Shown here piece by piece: positions 33,883 to 47,389 of a stretch of DNA of 64,000 nucleotides (position 1 is its first letter; every line of letters starts with the position of its first letter). The stretch spans positions 744,001-808,000 of the forward strand of contig JALBUN010000001.1 in NCBI GenBank assembly GCA_025174535.1, in the 5' to 3' direction. Below the pieces are notes generated by a model that worked only from the letters and a program-made list of their open reading frames with translations, did not search any database and was not told the origin of the DNA. The position numbers were made by a program, and so were the translations under genes. This DNA comes from Cantharellus purpuraceus (lineage: Eukaryota; Basidiomycota; Agaricomycetes; Cantharellales; Hydnaceae).

Positions 33883-36225
33883 CAGTGCCACATACTATTA
33901 GTACCACAAACGGGTCTAACACCGAGTCTGACCAGGGAAAAGAATCGCTACATGGCACTGATTTCCAATAATATTCTCTACTATACTCGCCCTGTCAGGG
34001 TGTTATCTGACAGCCGGATTAGCTCACCGGCAGAACCCGCAACTAGTTTACGACCTGTTGTGCAAATGTTTCCGGAGCCGTAGCATCGCCAACAGTGCGC
34101 AAAATGTTAATTTTAAATACCGGTTCAGCGGTAGGCTAGATCCAGCGGTCCAGCCCGCAGGTCATGTGATGATCACTTTGAACCATGGACTCTCGACTCG
34201 TACGGACTTCAGTAATAGTGGGATACATCAGCAAAGTGCAAATCCTCAAAGTTATAATGATAAAGAACGTACCGTTCTTCGTTTGCAGCAGGCAATTTTC
34301 CTCCTATGTGTGAGTAATACGGCAATATACAATAATAGTGTCGTCGAGCACATCCGAGTCGTCTTCTCAAGCAGGGAGTGAAGTCTTTCTTCCTTCATGA
34401 AAGTCTTTCATTTGCATGCATGGCATTCGTGTAATAGGCGTCTGACTACATGGCAGAACGTAACCAAAAAATCAACACGCGCTGCGCGAAAGAACTGAAA
34501 CAAATATGGAGAAGGCTTAAGGGTGGCGAGTTGGAAGGTGTGGCATGAGATGGTGGGGTGGGATGAACGTACCATCGCGGCAAGCGCGGGTGCATGCGAG
34601 GAGGATCTGGTGTGCAGAGCAAACTGGAACAGAAGGGCTGAAGCACATCTTACTGTGCGGACGAGTGAGCAGCCACAAGGTGACCTAAGCACTATCATGG
34701 CCTTCTCCATCAAGGTAGCCTGCCACGACGCTGTACTTGGTTCGAGAGATAAGTAGGTCAAAATCGGTTGACGTGAAGTGAATTGACTTTAAGGGTGAAC
34801 CGCATCACAACGGGCTCACAAGAGCACTGGGCTCATGGAACCACCGGTTGAGGAAATACGGTAGGTTGGGGAGGATTCCGGGTATGGATAGGGACCACCC
34901 AATCGTTACAGTTGTTACCAACGTTCCCAAGACTAGCCTAGGAGAGATAACTGGTATCGATAACGGGTGTCCCCGCTCCGTTCCGGGAATCAATTGTTGA
35001 AAAGCGGATCGCGAGGAAATTTCCATCGCAAATATGAGCGGGAACCGATGACAAAATCTCTCGTGAAAACCCTCGGTCGTGGTAATATTAGCACTCAATG
35101 TTGCAGTGCATCGCGGCGTATGATTGTGACTTCCGGGCAACTCCAGTTTAATTTGCGACAGGCAGAGTCCTTGAGGTGCATATTCCATCGCAAAACGTCA
35201 ATTGTAGTCCAGGGGAGGTCCTGTCCCAAGATGTGGAGAGGTGATAATGCAGAGAAGTCGAGAGTCCGATGCAAAAGGGATGCGGAAATGTACAAGAAAT
35301 GCTGATGGTGAATGATGGAAATGCCGTTTAATATAGAGGAATAATCGAGAGGACAAGATATCAGATGACGTGAGTCATCACAGTGGTCCGAATCATTAGG
35401 CAATTGTGGGGGGCCAGCCGTGGTCATTGGACTCGCTAGAACCGACTGGACGAATCAGTTCCGTAACAAACCGCTTGATGTGCAGAAGTGGCCATCTCGA
35501 TGCAAGGCGCAAGAAGCCATAGTACAGGGATATCTGAGAGAGCATTGAGGCGTGACTCAGCAGAACAAGCGGGTGGCCAGCTGACTCTGGCAGCAACACC
35601 CAGTTGCCTTGACATCAACACCATGCAAACCCCAAAACAGACCAGCAAGCGGGCTTGAGCAAATTGTATCAAGAGCGTGAACAGGTACATCATTCAGTGC
35701 TGAAAGGTCGTTAGGCACATAGGGATAAACTGCCAAGTAATCAACACACCATAAATTCGAGTCCGAGTCTACAACGGGACTGGTGACAGCCACGTAAAAA
35801 AGCCCATCCAGGGAATTCGTAGAAGTCGTTAGTAGAAAACAATCGCCGTAGATTCAGGTCAGTGAAAATGTGGTGTGGCCTAGCCACTTTGAAGAAGCAG
35901 GGTACCAGAGCCCATGAGATCGTTAGTATCTATCATCGTCTGAGATCGTAGACTGCAAGACGTCATTATTTTGTGAGGGAAGGGGGAAGCAAAAAGGGAT
36001 AGGAAGTGTAAGTCCTCCGTCCCCAGGTGTGATTATCGGTCGTTAAGAGCATGGTCCGTTCCGTGTCAATATCTTGATGGTGGAGAGGTGTGGGAGGGGA
36101 GATAAATGGGGGAAAAGAAAAACAATAATCGTAGGCCGCCTTCAATGTAATAGTGAACCGCGAAAAATTTTCGCTGAAGTCTCGTGCAGAGGGTGTGCCG
36201 TGTGGGCGTAGCATTGAAGGTCGAT
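33883..36225. other. Intergenic region downstream of bHLH copy 2
   Basis: The first 1.4 kb is the upstream flank of DUF6535 copy 2 within duplication unit 2. From 35311 to 36225 no frame is supported; minus-strand frames at 35396-35793 and 35966-36287 lack family resemblance. Confidence 0.4.
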
Positions 36226-37714
36226 TTAAAAAGGTTGTAACTTTGATCCCTTGTTTTTCTTGTTCCCAGCTGGGCTGGAAGGCTCACTGGCGGTCTGTGA
36301 CGATGCCGCCGAAACCGATGCCTGCGCTAGGTGGAGTGTGGCGCGGTGGTGTTCCGCCAAGTTGCGCATGAGTTGCTCATTGACACTAAACATAGGGCAT
36401 CGTCAGAGTCACAATCATCTACATATTAGTATGAGAAGCGCACTTTCTCAGCCGTGTGAGCTCGTTCTCAGCGTTGTCTAGCCGAGTCTGCAAACTGCTC
36501 TGGCTAGTCTCGAGTTGCCGTATATAGGTCACAGCTGCGTGGACACAGAACGTCAGCGGTCATTGATGAGAATAAGTGTAAACAGATATACCCCGATCAA
36601 GCAAGCTGACTTTGCTGCTCTTTTGATTACTAATCGGGAGGGCATATTTGAGCTTTGCGTACCCGTCCCGAAGTTCATCTCGTCGCCGTTGTTCTGATTC
36701 AATACGCTGGCGGCGGATTTCCTCACGTCGGCGCTGGATGATGCTAGAGGGATTAAATAGTATGGTCGTCAGCATATGAACATCACAGCTGGATGGGAGT
36801 GGGTATGGGTGCCGCGGGCGCATCTGTACCGGCTACAGAGTGTGCAAGAAGTGCTGCAATATATGCAGAACGAAAAAAGCTGTCACAAAGAAAATATCTG
36901 TACTCACTCTGAACTAGACACACCAGCGTCCATTCCAACGCTCCCTTGATCATCCCCCATCCCGTCCCCCTCTTCGTCACTGAGATCCAGTTCCTGACCC
37001 CTCAAATTCCTCCTAGTCGCAGTGGCGCTCCGACGTGCAGCGGGTCGCGCAGACCTCGTGGTGCCACTGGCACTTTGATGTGGCGCCATGGGATTATAGC
37101 GCTCTCCCCGACCATATCTATGCGACGTTGACGCAGAGGACGGCGGCGAATTCGTCGAACTCCTCCCACCATCACGAACCTGGCCTTGTCCGCGCGTCGT
37201 GGGGGAAGTATTCCCATTGTCCTCTAAACTGTCCATTTCGCTACCAGAGAGGCCCTGATGGTACATGCCACCAGGCCCAGAGGTGCCATGAGTCGGAGAG
37301 AGTGTGAGCGGCGGTGAAATCGTGAGGTTTTGGCCTTCGAGGGGGGTCAATGGTCGCCCAACTGAACCAGTTGAAGCCGAGGTAAAACTATGGGAAGTGG
37401 GGGAGCTTCCTGGCCCCGAGTGCGGTTGAGGAAAAAGGTGAGGATTGCTAAAAAAGCTGTTTGGATTCGAGTGCGATGATCCGAGGGCCAGAGCACCAAA
37501 AGCACCCAACCGAGGAGAAGCATCTGATCGATGCCTTAGAACGATGCTTGTGACAAGTACTATATGCTTACCTGGGAATGCGCTATAGTTTGTGAAAGCC
37601 TCAAAACCACTGGTGCCAGGTGATCCAGATGAGTCCCCGTGAAAATCGTAATTGAATTGTGGAGGAGACGAATCAAGAGTAAACTCCGGCGTTTTGGACT
37701 GAGCGGAGTCCATA
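36226..37714 (-). CDS. bHLH transcription factor, copy 2
   Basis: Paralogue of the gene at 22408-23853. The start at 37714 gives MDSAQSKTPEFTLD. Exon 1 ends at NYSAFPG (GTAAGC donor), and exon 2 resumes with DASPRLGAFGALAL and runs through a Ser/Thr/Pro-rich stretch to VGMDAGVSSSE (GTGAGT donor near 36907). The basic region/helix 1 exon reads IIQRRREEIRRQRIESEQRR, then RDELRDGYAKLK and SSKVSLLDR. Helix 2 is AVTYIRQLETSQSSLQTRLD. A last exon (VNEQLMRNLAEHHRATLHL) ends with a basic tail and a TAA at 36226-36228. Position 5 of the basic region is Arg, with E9 and R13 kept, as in copy 1. The two share exon structure and the conserved N-terminal block of unknown function, but their middle regions have drifted strongly. 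Confidence 0.82.
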
Positions 37715-40700
37715 GCGGATGTGAGGGGGAAGGGCAAGGAGGAGACCGTAAGGTGGGGTGAATCGTGGTCGGGATCGGGGGAGGGAATCGACAGGAAGAG
37801 GTCAGCGGGGGAAATTGTGCTGATCGTGGTGGGCAACAGGAGAGGCGGGGGAACGCCTTTTGACAAGAGGTTTACAGAGACAAGGAATAAGTGAACAGGG
37901 GTGGTACAGCGTCGGTGGTGGTAACAACAGCGAGATGTAAACAATAAGAGTAACAATGAAGAGAGGAGAACAAGATAGAGACGGGACGGACGACAGCGAA
38001 GACGGGACCGCGGAGAGGAGGAAGGAGGGCAGGGCGGGAGAAAGGACGGGTGCTTGAAGGGTAATCGGGTAGAGCGCACAGAGACTGTTATAGCGGCAGA
38101 GACGTGTGCACGCTCCCAAAATGGATGCCCGAGAATGGAACTAAACCTAAATATACAAGAACATGGGAAGCACAGTCACTGATGCCTCGAGGCAGCCGGT
38201 TAGGTTTAGTCGCCCATACCAAATTGTCAACTTTTGCAAGATCAGCAGAGAAACACCAGCAGAACCAGCACAGAACCAGTCAGAAAACCATGTAGAGCGC
38301 TCCGAATTGTTTCACTCGTAAATTCAGCGTACAATAAGAGAGTGAAAGCAGAGAGCAAGAGTCAAGATATGGTTGAAACTCCGCCTGCGAGCCTTTCACA
38401 TTCATTTTTCACGCTCATATGAACAGCAAACTTTATTCACACTGCTTTTTTGCTACAGATCGCAACTCTGCTACCGAGATGAATGGTATCGCCTGCGAGG
38501 AACGAGGCCGCCTACGATGAGCGAGATCTCTGACGATAAACTCTATCATACCTCTTGATCCCCAGCTCATCCGCGACTGCCTCTGTTGCCCTTCTCACCG
38601 CAGCCAGAGCTTTAATGAAATGGCTCCGCGTCCACTTCACCCGTGCCAAATGAACTCGAGGAGATTCGCGTGATCAATATCGGATCTCCTGTTACAAACA
38701 GACGCGCACTGGCAGGACCGACCACCGAAAGCACAGATGGAGGTTGTTTTTGGATGCGGGGTAAGGGCGTCAGTGCGGTCTCTGTCACTCCTTGCTAAGC
38801 CGCTTAGCAGGTTTCCCCCCAAAGTCAACGGAGCACAGCTGCACGGCATAAGCATGCCCGGAAAGCACTCGCGAACCTTGGCCGCGCGTTAGTGGCTTTA
38901 TGAACATCAAATACGGCCAACGATATGCCTGCGTTGTTCTCAGTTTTCATCCCCGCGCAACTACTGTAGTAAGTGCTGTAGGTTATTTTTTCACACATTA
39001 CTTGTGATTCATGATCGCACCTTGTACCAGCTTTTTGCCGTAATATTCTCATCTTGATGACTCGCCGACCTGCTCCTGACAAGAGGCACTGCATTCTGCC
39101 TCGAGGCATGTCCCCATCTCTTGGCATCCGTTGCCCACGATAGGATACCTTTTCTCCTGACTTTTGTATTCCAGAAATCATCGTTTCTTTTGGACAATTG
39201 TGCCCACTCGTAACGATTTGCATACTAAATGGTTAATAGCACACGATGTAACTGCGTGTCATCAACTCAAAACCAGAACTTCACGTAGATCACGGACCGG
39301 GGGACTCGGTATCTCAGAACCTGAACTTGATGGCCCGATTTAGACCCCGGTAACTGGCATGATTCGCCCCCAAGAGTTCCCGGGTTCAATACTCATAATA
39401 ATACGACACTGTGATCTCGGCTGCGGTCCCTGGCTATAGCCTCAATAACGCTCACAAATAGGAGGCGTCTATCTGTGGATTCCGTTCAACATTTCATGGT
39501 GTGTTATATATGGATCCTAATGTCTGATACTCTGGGCCTTACCAGGTCATATCACTGAATCATACTTCTGTGCTCAAGGACTGACATGTCTGCAAAGTAT
39601 CCTAAGTATCTCTATCCACACTACCGTGACTATACTCATCGAAGCCAGCAATATTGGTTCAACCTTCAGCTTTGCTGTGATACCTAATATTAATCATGTG
39701 AATCAGCATTTTATCGTTCATTGCAGACTTACTGACTCTGCATGACTGGCAAATTCCTATGCAGATTGAGCCTGAGACCGATCTTAAGTTCACTTCGCAC
39801 TATCAGGACTTCTCTATACGACCAGCATTCTAGGACGTTTGAAATATGGCATTCAGATCCACCTTGGAAGTGTGAATTGTGACCGAACTTTTGTAAATAA
39901 ATGAAGCAGATTGATGAGAAATTTGCTATTCGGTTGCTGTACAAAATCATAAGTCAAGGCGATCACAACTAGCCAATTCGAGCTGGGCACTCACAATGAG
40001 AATGCAACAAGTTGGCACCTGTCGGGTCTGCGTTTGGAGGTTAATGTCAAGGGTAATCCTTCGGTTCTCAGAGGGGTGGTCAGCTGCCCCAAAGTGTTGG
40101 ATGTCGCCATCGTCACTGGTACCAAATATGACCTATATGGGCTGACGGACAGATACCCGGTGATTCTATCCCAAGTAATTTTGGTGGAAGACAAGATCAA
40201 TTTATGCATCCGCGCGCTTCGTGTGTGACAGACCTGGTTCCTTTGTGCTAAGGCTCGAGTCCTGTTACCCAATGAAATGGTCCTTCATTCAGCTTCGACA
40301 GTGCCTAACTGACGCCATCTTCGTAGCCTCGTGCTGTACACGTACCCCCTTCCCCCCCTATGCAAGGGGGTCTAAGCCATGCTTAATAGAGTACACGGAC
40401 AGAATTGAATGATCCTGCGCGCAACAGCGTGGTATGCTTTCTTCTGATACCCGTGTAACGTCCTGTTGCCGTTTCTAAGCCAGGTCCCAGGCGCATTAAT
40501 CCATAGATCTACTATCACATTGAGGAGGCAATCTACACAGCCTTAGTGCGGAACTCGATATTTCTGTTTGCAAAGTATTCGAGTCACTTGATCAACGGTG
40601 TGTATAGCGTATACTCGTACTCACCTCTGCCAGCCGGTGACTATGTCTCGGGCCATGAAGCTCACTGTTGAGTTGAGCAGTATTCTCTCAGCACTACCGC

Positions 40701-41429
40701 ATGCATGCATATTCATGACACATTAACGAACCCTCTACCCAAATTCAATTCCTCTGCTTCTCCCGCCGTTCTCCGTCCTCCGCCTCCCCATATCGATTTC
40801 AGGCTTCCCTTCCCCTATAATAAGAACTAACCTCCGCCTTGATTTCATCGCGATAGCAAACCCAACATTCGTGCGAGAAGGACAAGGAAACTTTGCAATA
40901 CCGTTTCTCCCAAATCCTCCATATCAATGGCAATGATCATACCCTTCCAACTAACAGTCTTCGATCTGAAGTCTCATTTACTTCATCTGGGTCGTCATGA
41001 GCTACTTTTTCATTTGAATGAGACTCGGAGTAGATGAAAATCCGCAGTGATCGATTGTGATATCGCGAGGGATCATTCATGATCGTCAGCCACGGTAGCA
41101 AATTGTGGCAGAAAAACAATCTTCACCTCGTCACAGCGCATACAGGAGCGAGGCAATACGGGATCAAAAACGAGAGGCATGAAGGTAAACAGTTTGGCCG
41201 AACATCGATGAACAGGAGCACTTCAAGTCGAACAGGGCTAGAACCTTCATCCTTTTCATATCGCACTGAGTCTCCAGACCGTCGTAATGTATGAAAACTT
41301 CCCCACGTATCTGGTATTCAAACGCCACAAGATTCCCGGAACCTCGTCCAACAAGTCACGGCCAGTGGAAGACAAGCATACGCCTTACCAACCACATTAT
41401 TCTTACAAGCACGTGCGCATGCTATGATC
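37715..41429. other. 3.7-kb gene-poor region
   Basis: 37715-38080 is the C/T-rich open leader of bHLH copy 2 without a good start codon. The minus-strand frame 38825-39223 and small frames around 39.7-40.4 kb have no recognisable product. 40730-40930 is pyrimidine-rich with a TATA-like CTATAATAAG at about 40816 and short ATG frames downstream (40927-41037; 41079-41294), so a small plus-strand transcript antisense to the NTE1 3' flank is possible but not supported. Confidence 0.4.
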
Positions 41430-44400
41430 TAGATGGAATTCCGCCTCAAAGTTCTCCCTCTCTTCTTCCCCAGCAGTTTCACGTCCTTGATTTCCCCCGT
41501 GCCCTCGTACACAGGAGGCAGCCTACCCTGTTCATCCCACTCATCTAGGAGCGCTAAAGCAGCTTGGTACCCCTTCTCTTGAATTTCCTCAAACTTTCCG
41601 AATTGCATCGTGCCGTACTGTCCATGTCTGATCAGTATCGCTGCAGCCGCTCAGAATGCACGAAACGAACATCTTGCACAGGCATAGCCATGTATAGACA
41701 CCCCTTTGAAACTTTTGCCTCTTCGAGAGTCTTGACACTCGATACACTAGCAAAAACAATGCGTAAATCGTGTCCAGATAGCATATGACACGAGGTACTC
41801 ACTAAGCTAAACGACTCTGAATCTCGGTGATAGCAGGAATACTGCGTGTTGAAGAAAACGGGTTCCATCGATTAAGAAGTATCCACCACCCTGACACGGT
41901 ATCACCAAAATTTCGAGGCGAGTTGTCATCAAGCTATATGGGAAATAGATCGAGATCAATACATAAATCAGCAAGATGAAACGGCTCCATACCCCTGCGA
42001 CGTCCACGGCGATCACTGCACTCGCTCCAAGTGAAAACATTGTCGACACCTGTATGACTCTCCAGAACATGCGGATCCGTACACGTTAGCTGCACTCACG
42101 GGCAAATTATCAACTGATGGCCTCAATCAGTTAGTGTATACTTCGATTAATAAAACAACGCACTGTATCCCCCGTCTACCAGCATCCCTCCGTTATCACA
42201 CAGAGGTGGCAACAGCCCTGCTAATGTCATCGATGCGCCTGATGAACAATGCTTTAGACGGGGAATAACGAAGTACAGACTATCTCACGCACGAATGAAA
42301 CGCCATGCGTAGCCTGTCTCGTGGATCTCCATGCGGGATGTGAGAATATTCGAAGTATTACAGAAATAGGGTAGCCACATGTCCTCCATATGAAGGCCAT
42401 AGAATGCCTATAGGTTACTTGGTCTACTATACTTATCATATTAATTTACGGTATATACCTTGTAAACAGCTCTATTGAATTCGTGTCCCTAGGGCGCAAG
42501 ATAAAAGTCAGGACGATGTCAAAGATATTCGCAAGAGCGCACAGTTGTGTATGCCACGACGGGCCACGTTACATCGGACAACATCCGCCAGATATTGGAT
42601 ACTCTTGAGCTAAATTGTTTTGCACGGCCTGCGCTTGCTAGAAGATCAACGTCACGCGCATACAAGCCCCCCACGAATGCACCAATACTGGTGCCTTCCG
42701 AAGATTTAGTCAATAGGAAGAGATGCTCAGCAAATCTTACCTCCAACATAATCGATGGGTATGCTGAATTCCTCGAAGGCTCGAAGAGCCCCCTGTCATC
42801 GAAGTCATATTCAACATTAATCATGGAACAGATATAAATATATGAACAAACCAAATGCGCAATTCCTCGTGCTCCTCCTCCTCCCAAGACAATACCGACA
42901 GATTTGCCACACAATCGACGTGCCAGTCGCGAAAAATCACTTGCGTACTCTGCTCTTCGGGGTCGAGGTGTCGCACTTGAGCGGCGGTATTTCTGCAATT
43001 CACTTTGAACCCTAGATTTCAATATTTTAAGGGCGACTACGGCTGCTGGGTCATGGTGGGAGGCAGGTCCAGGCCGAGAAAGTGGCAGTCTTTTGGTTAT
43101 CTGGCTCCCGATGTGCGTGAGCTATTATCTTGGAAAGACGCAACCTCTTGGACTTGCCGATAATTCAACATGAAGATGTGCATGTACCCATGGACGATTC
43201 TATACACCAACGTTGGTTAATGTTTTCAGAGGGCAGTGATATTTGTCACTTTTAACCATTCCCGAGTAGATCCTGGAGGAACAAAGCGTTCGGGGTGCAA
43301 TAAGACAAGCTCCTTCCTAGCAGTTGTCTTCATAGACAAGAGTAACCGCTCATACTCCCCAAGACTCGGATCATCCCCCATGCCCACAACCATCAAATAA
43401 TCGGCCTTCATTACGATGAGAATCTACACCAACATAAACAGAAAAGTAGCTCCATACCTGCCTGATGCATGTCTGTGTCCAGGGTGAATTCACTGGGGAA
43501 TCAGCAACATACAACACTAAGCGGTATCGTTGTTCAAGGTCTGCCAACCATCCGGCAACCTTGAGCTTGCCCATGCGTGTGAACGCGTGGCGTCCAAGGT
43601 GTTGTGTCACTGAGGCTTGGTACAAGGATTGTGTTGGGGCACCAATCCCTTCCAGTGCTGTATGCAACCTCTTGGCAAAAGTCGCGATAGGGACGTCCCG
43701 TGTTGCTGGAAGGATTGTTACAGTCTTCAAATTGAAATTGTTGCGCGCAAGTTCCGAGGATCGAGCATTGGACGAGGCTTGCAAAGGTCCTGCCATCTTA
43801 GTTCTTACACCAGATGCAATCTTCCGAAGTAACCTGATAATAACGTTGTTAGCTAATCAAATCCGTATTGGCTAATTGCTCACTGGACGGTTGTTTGAGG
43901 ATTCCTGTAACATATTCATTTGATGACAAACTCAGAACGAAAGGAAAACAAGCGCACCGCGCCGAAATTGCGTTAAACAACGTTAACGGCATACGAGCAA
44001 GCTCCGTATCGCGAATAGCATGCAGCGTTGTTGTGCGTTCAGAGTTCGTAATGACATCAAGTTCCCCAGCAGTATCGCCCTGTCCATATTCTGCAACAAT
44101 GTCAACACCGCCTCCCTCTCTATCCAGGAAAGCTCGCAAGCGGCCATTCAAAACAATGTAAAAACTATCGCTAGTGTCACCAGGTCGCCAGAGCACTTGC
44201 CCCGCCGTGACTTGCATCCAATCAAGCGAGGCGTCAATATGAAGTACTTTTGAACGCAATTTCTTGTTAGATATACCATTGGTTAGAAGAATGACACAGT
44301 ACAAACCGAGAGGGGATAGTAACGAAATCAGCCGTTTGGCAAGAGTCAAAAGGACGATCGGCCGCTTCTCCAATAACCGTTCTAATGCATGCGACGGCAG

Positions 44401-47191
44401 AAAACCAACATATGAGTTCGTTTTCGCCCGAATATCGACATATGATGCAGTTCCGGTAAGAGAGGCTGCACGGATAATCAATTCACCTATCATCTGATGA
44501 AAGAACAATCGTACCCAAATACCCCGCTATTCCACCAGGCTTGACTGTAAAGAGATGTTTGTGGCTCTTTACGGGCTTTGGAGGGGCTGGTGTGCTATTA
44601 TCCAGGAAGCCATCCCATCGTGACCAGGAAAAGGGTGTAGGCTTACTACCAGCAGCGGATTTGCTTGTTTCGGATTTGTCCTTGTCCTTGGCTGGTTCAT
44701 CGGAGGGCATCGATACATCCAGCAGGCCATCGATAACATAAAATAAGCCTGGTGGCTGATTGTAAGATAAGCAACATTACAAGGAAGAATACATACCTGC
44801 GTTCCGCTCGCCTGCCATAACGAGGGTAGATCCCGCATCAAAGGATAAAATCTCCACTTCGTTGTCGAGCCCCAGAAGCGGCTGACTCTCAATGCCTGTA
44901 CCAGATGCTGATGTACTACTTGCATCATCCCCCACGCCCATGTCAACTTCTAGCATCGATAGACTTCCAAACGAAGAATTAAACATGTTTGATCCCCCGC
45001 CTGCATCAGAAGAAGAAGCGGAGAAGGGAGGGACACCCGGAGATCGGTCAGCTGTTTCGCTTTCGCACTCTCCATGGTTAAGATGTGGAGGTTGTATAAG
45101 ACCAATAGACTTTGCAATGCACGACATGACTTCTGCTCTGAGATCAAAGTCGCCTGCGCCTAGGTGGACAGATCTACTTGAACGTGTTGTAGACACAGAA
45201 CGGCGGGATGATGTATAAGCATGCCTCGACGAACCGTCGTTCAGGACGTTGTGGACGTGGGAAGATCTGGGGGCATCTGAAACCGCGCCTGCCATACTAT
45301 GCAAGTCACCTGCATTGACATATATACTTCTATTCGTCCTCGTACTCGTTCTTGGTGTTCTCGGATTTGGATCAGATATGTCAGGCGCCATAAGGCGTTC
45401 GGAAGATTCCGCTGCAGGCAGTACGCGGGTATCAAGCTTTGGCGTTTTCATCTCGGTATTTCGTGGTAACGACGAAACGCGATGATCTGTTTTCACAGCC
45501 TGTCCAAAGTAATCGGAGAAATCGTCTGCGTCAGAGCCCTCTGTCTCCACTTCTCCAAGTTGACCAGATGGGCCACTATCAAAGCGTGATCTCAAATCTT
45601 GTAGTCCCCCGCCTGGACATGTGGCGTAAAATTATCATTGTTTGCATGTGAAAAGTGCAACCCACCTTCGTAGAAAGATGGAGTTAGTGGATGGAATGCA
45701 ATGTCATTGATCAGTTTCTCAGTGCGAAGCAATTCGCTCGTGAGACCAAGATATTTGTGAGCAGCATTGAAAGTTACCCGCGAGAAACGTGTGAGGATGA
45801 CTGATTATATTCTCAGCGAGATGGTCGAACGGTTAGTATAAATGCGGCACCTTGTACAATGTGAGCGGATGCCTTTGGAAATTTTTTGGTCAGACGTTTG
45901 AAAGCCTCTGCAGGTATGACTGCCAATGTGGTATCCTCAGTGGCTCGCGCAACTGCGCCGGATTTCGTTCGTTCCTGAGGAGGAATACCTGATCGGCCCG
46001 TCCCTGATCTACGTGCAGCCGATCGTGATGTTAGTGGTTGCGAGGCAGTCGCCTGAATTCATAGTTTATAGTGAGATGATTAAAAGGTGACTGGCAGCAC
46101 TTACCTCAGGAATAAGAGCGGTCGACCCCGATGAAGAAGCAGTACGAGATTGTTCTCCAGATCTTAGAGGTCGAATCGTGTTACCTCTCCCTCGTTCTAA
46201 TCCAGTGTCTGAGACGTCCGAGTTGCCGCGATTCCGGGCATACCTACGACTCATATGCTCACCAAGGTTTTCTTGAACCCTTGCACTATGAATCCTGTCA
46301 GCATCAGCTACGGCATGCTGCCAGCTAATCTTGATATCTTCCGTGAATAAGCTCAAAATTGTGAATAGACTGGAAAGTGTTCCCCCACTTCCGACCTCAT
46401 TGAGAAGCTGGTAGCCATTCATATCTTCTTCATCCCACAGGACAGAGTCTTGATCGGTGGGGCGTCCCGTTTGGGCATAGACTTGCACCATGCCGTCAAT
46501 AACACAGTAGAAACTTTTGTCCTGATCTAAATAAAGGCTGTCTCCTGCAATCAGCCGTCGTGTTTGTAGGTGTCGTGCGAGTTCATGGAAGACCTGTAAT
46601 AAGTGGTTTCATCGATTACCATCAAAGATCAAGGTCAAACGCACTGGCTTCTCCAAAAATCCAAATACACGAATTGCTTGCAAAAACTCGTCCAGATAGT
46701 TGTGAAACATTGTGGGAGGCACATCAGCAGAATGAACGTCTGGATGAAGCTCTTTCGCGTCTGGTTTCGTGAGCGGTGGCTCTCGCAGTACCTCGTAGTC
46801 GTTGAGGTATCTACAAGTCAACTTAGTGATGATATAAACTTCATTAAGGACTTCCAATACCGGATTCGAATCAGAAAGGCGATAATCATGCATGATAGAG
46901 CAAATATGACGGCAAGAGAGTAAAAGTTTAGCTATTAAATAATTAACGTTAGCAATCAGGGTCAAATACGCAATTGTGACGCACAGTGAACGTCAAAGAA
47001 TAAGATAAAATGGTGTATATGTAACGTGGAACGGAGATGGTTGCAAACGCGATAAGTGCGCGGACCCACGAAAGCAGCCAAACTATAAAGGCGTCAGAAA
47101 GTTAGCATCACTATCGCGAGGTTCCATCCGTACAAATGACCCAGAAGCAAGCTGCAATAAGCGATACCAGAGGGTGCGGTTCTGCCTCCAT
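41430..47191 (-). CDS. NTE1: Lysophospholipase NTE1 (neuropathy target esterase homologue)
   Basis: An ER-membrane enzyme that deacylates phosphatidylcholine to glycerophosphocholine. The start at 47191 gives [20 protein letters not shown], using an intron GTACGG...TTATAG that joins in frame to [19 protein letters not shown] second hydrophobic segment follows ([20 protein letters not shown]), then [20 protein letters not shown]. The first cyclic-nucleotide-binding-like domain starts at [21 protein letters not shown] second is at 43849-44508 ([40 protein letters not shown]). The patatin domain shows [15 protein letters not shown] (oxyanion loop), GTSIGAF (Gly-X-Ser-X-Gly nucleophile) split by an intron, and a DGGYS block for the catalytic Asp. 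The C-terminus reads [37 protein letters not shown] and ends at a TAG (41430-41432). The length of about 1.5 thousand residues fits fungal NTE1. Many short introns were inferred and some joins are approximate. Confidence 0.92.
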
Positions 47192-47216
47192 TGTCGAGGC
47201 CAAGACGATGATGTAA

Positions 47217-47226
47217 ATCACGTGAT
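47217..47226. promoter_or_regulatory. ATCACGTGAT palindrome upstream of NTE1
   Basis: A perfect 10-bp palindrome with a CACGTG core, 26 bp upstream of the proposed NTE1 ATG, in the 198-bp gap between the chitin synthase stop and NTE1. A predicted bHLH site. Confidence 0.4.
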
Positions 47227-47389
47227 AGCATTTCTGAAGCAAGTAATTCCAAATCGAGAAGTAACACATAATCATAGTAGTACACAGCTGGCAAAGGGTA
47301 TCTGGGATATGGACAGAACATTACGTGTAGCCAGTTGCAAGATGTGAAAAAATCCTACATAAACAAAATCGCGAAAAGGCGGCTCACTC

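Larger units (their letters stand above)
30222..35310. repeat. Segmental tandem duplication, unit 2
   Basis: Partner of 24870-29650, same orientation. The left boundary matches at GTGATACAAATACATTTAGT. The right boundary fades near 35310 after shared blocks such as TGCATCGCGGCGTATGATTG. It carries the second DUF6535 gene and its upstream flank. Confidence 0.75.

Noticed and set aside
37715..38079. Extended N-terminus of bHLH copy 2 (open frame to 38079)
   Set aside because: No ATG opens it; the sequence is a C/T-rich leader. The conserved MDS start shared with copy 1 is preferred.
38825..39223. 132-codon minus-strand open frame
   Set aside because: No family resemblance and no promoter-like or splice context; treated as chance.
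39340..39395. GGGTTCAATACTC resembling a B box
   Set aside because: No A box at the right distance and no cloverleaf; single weak motif.
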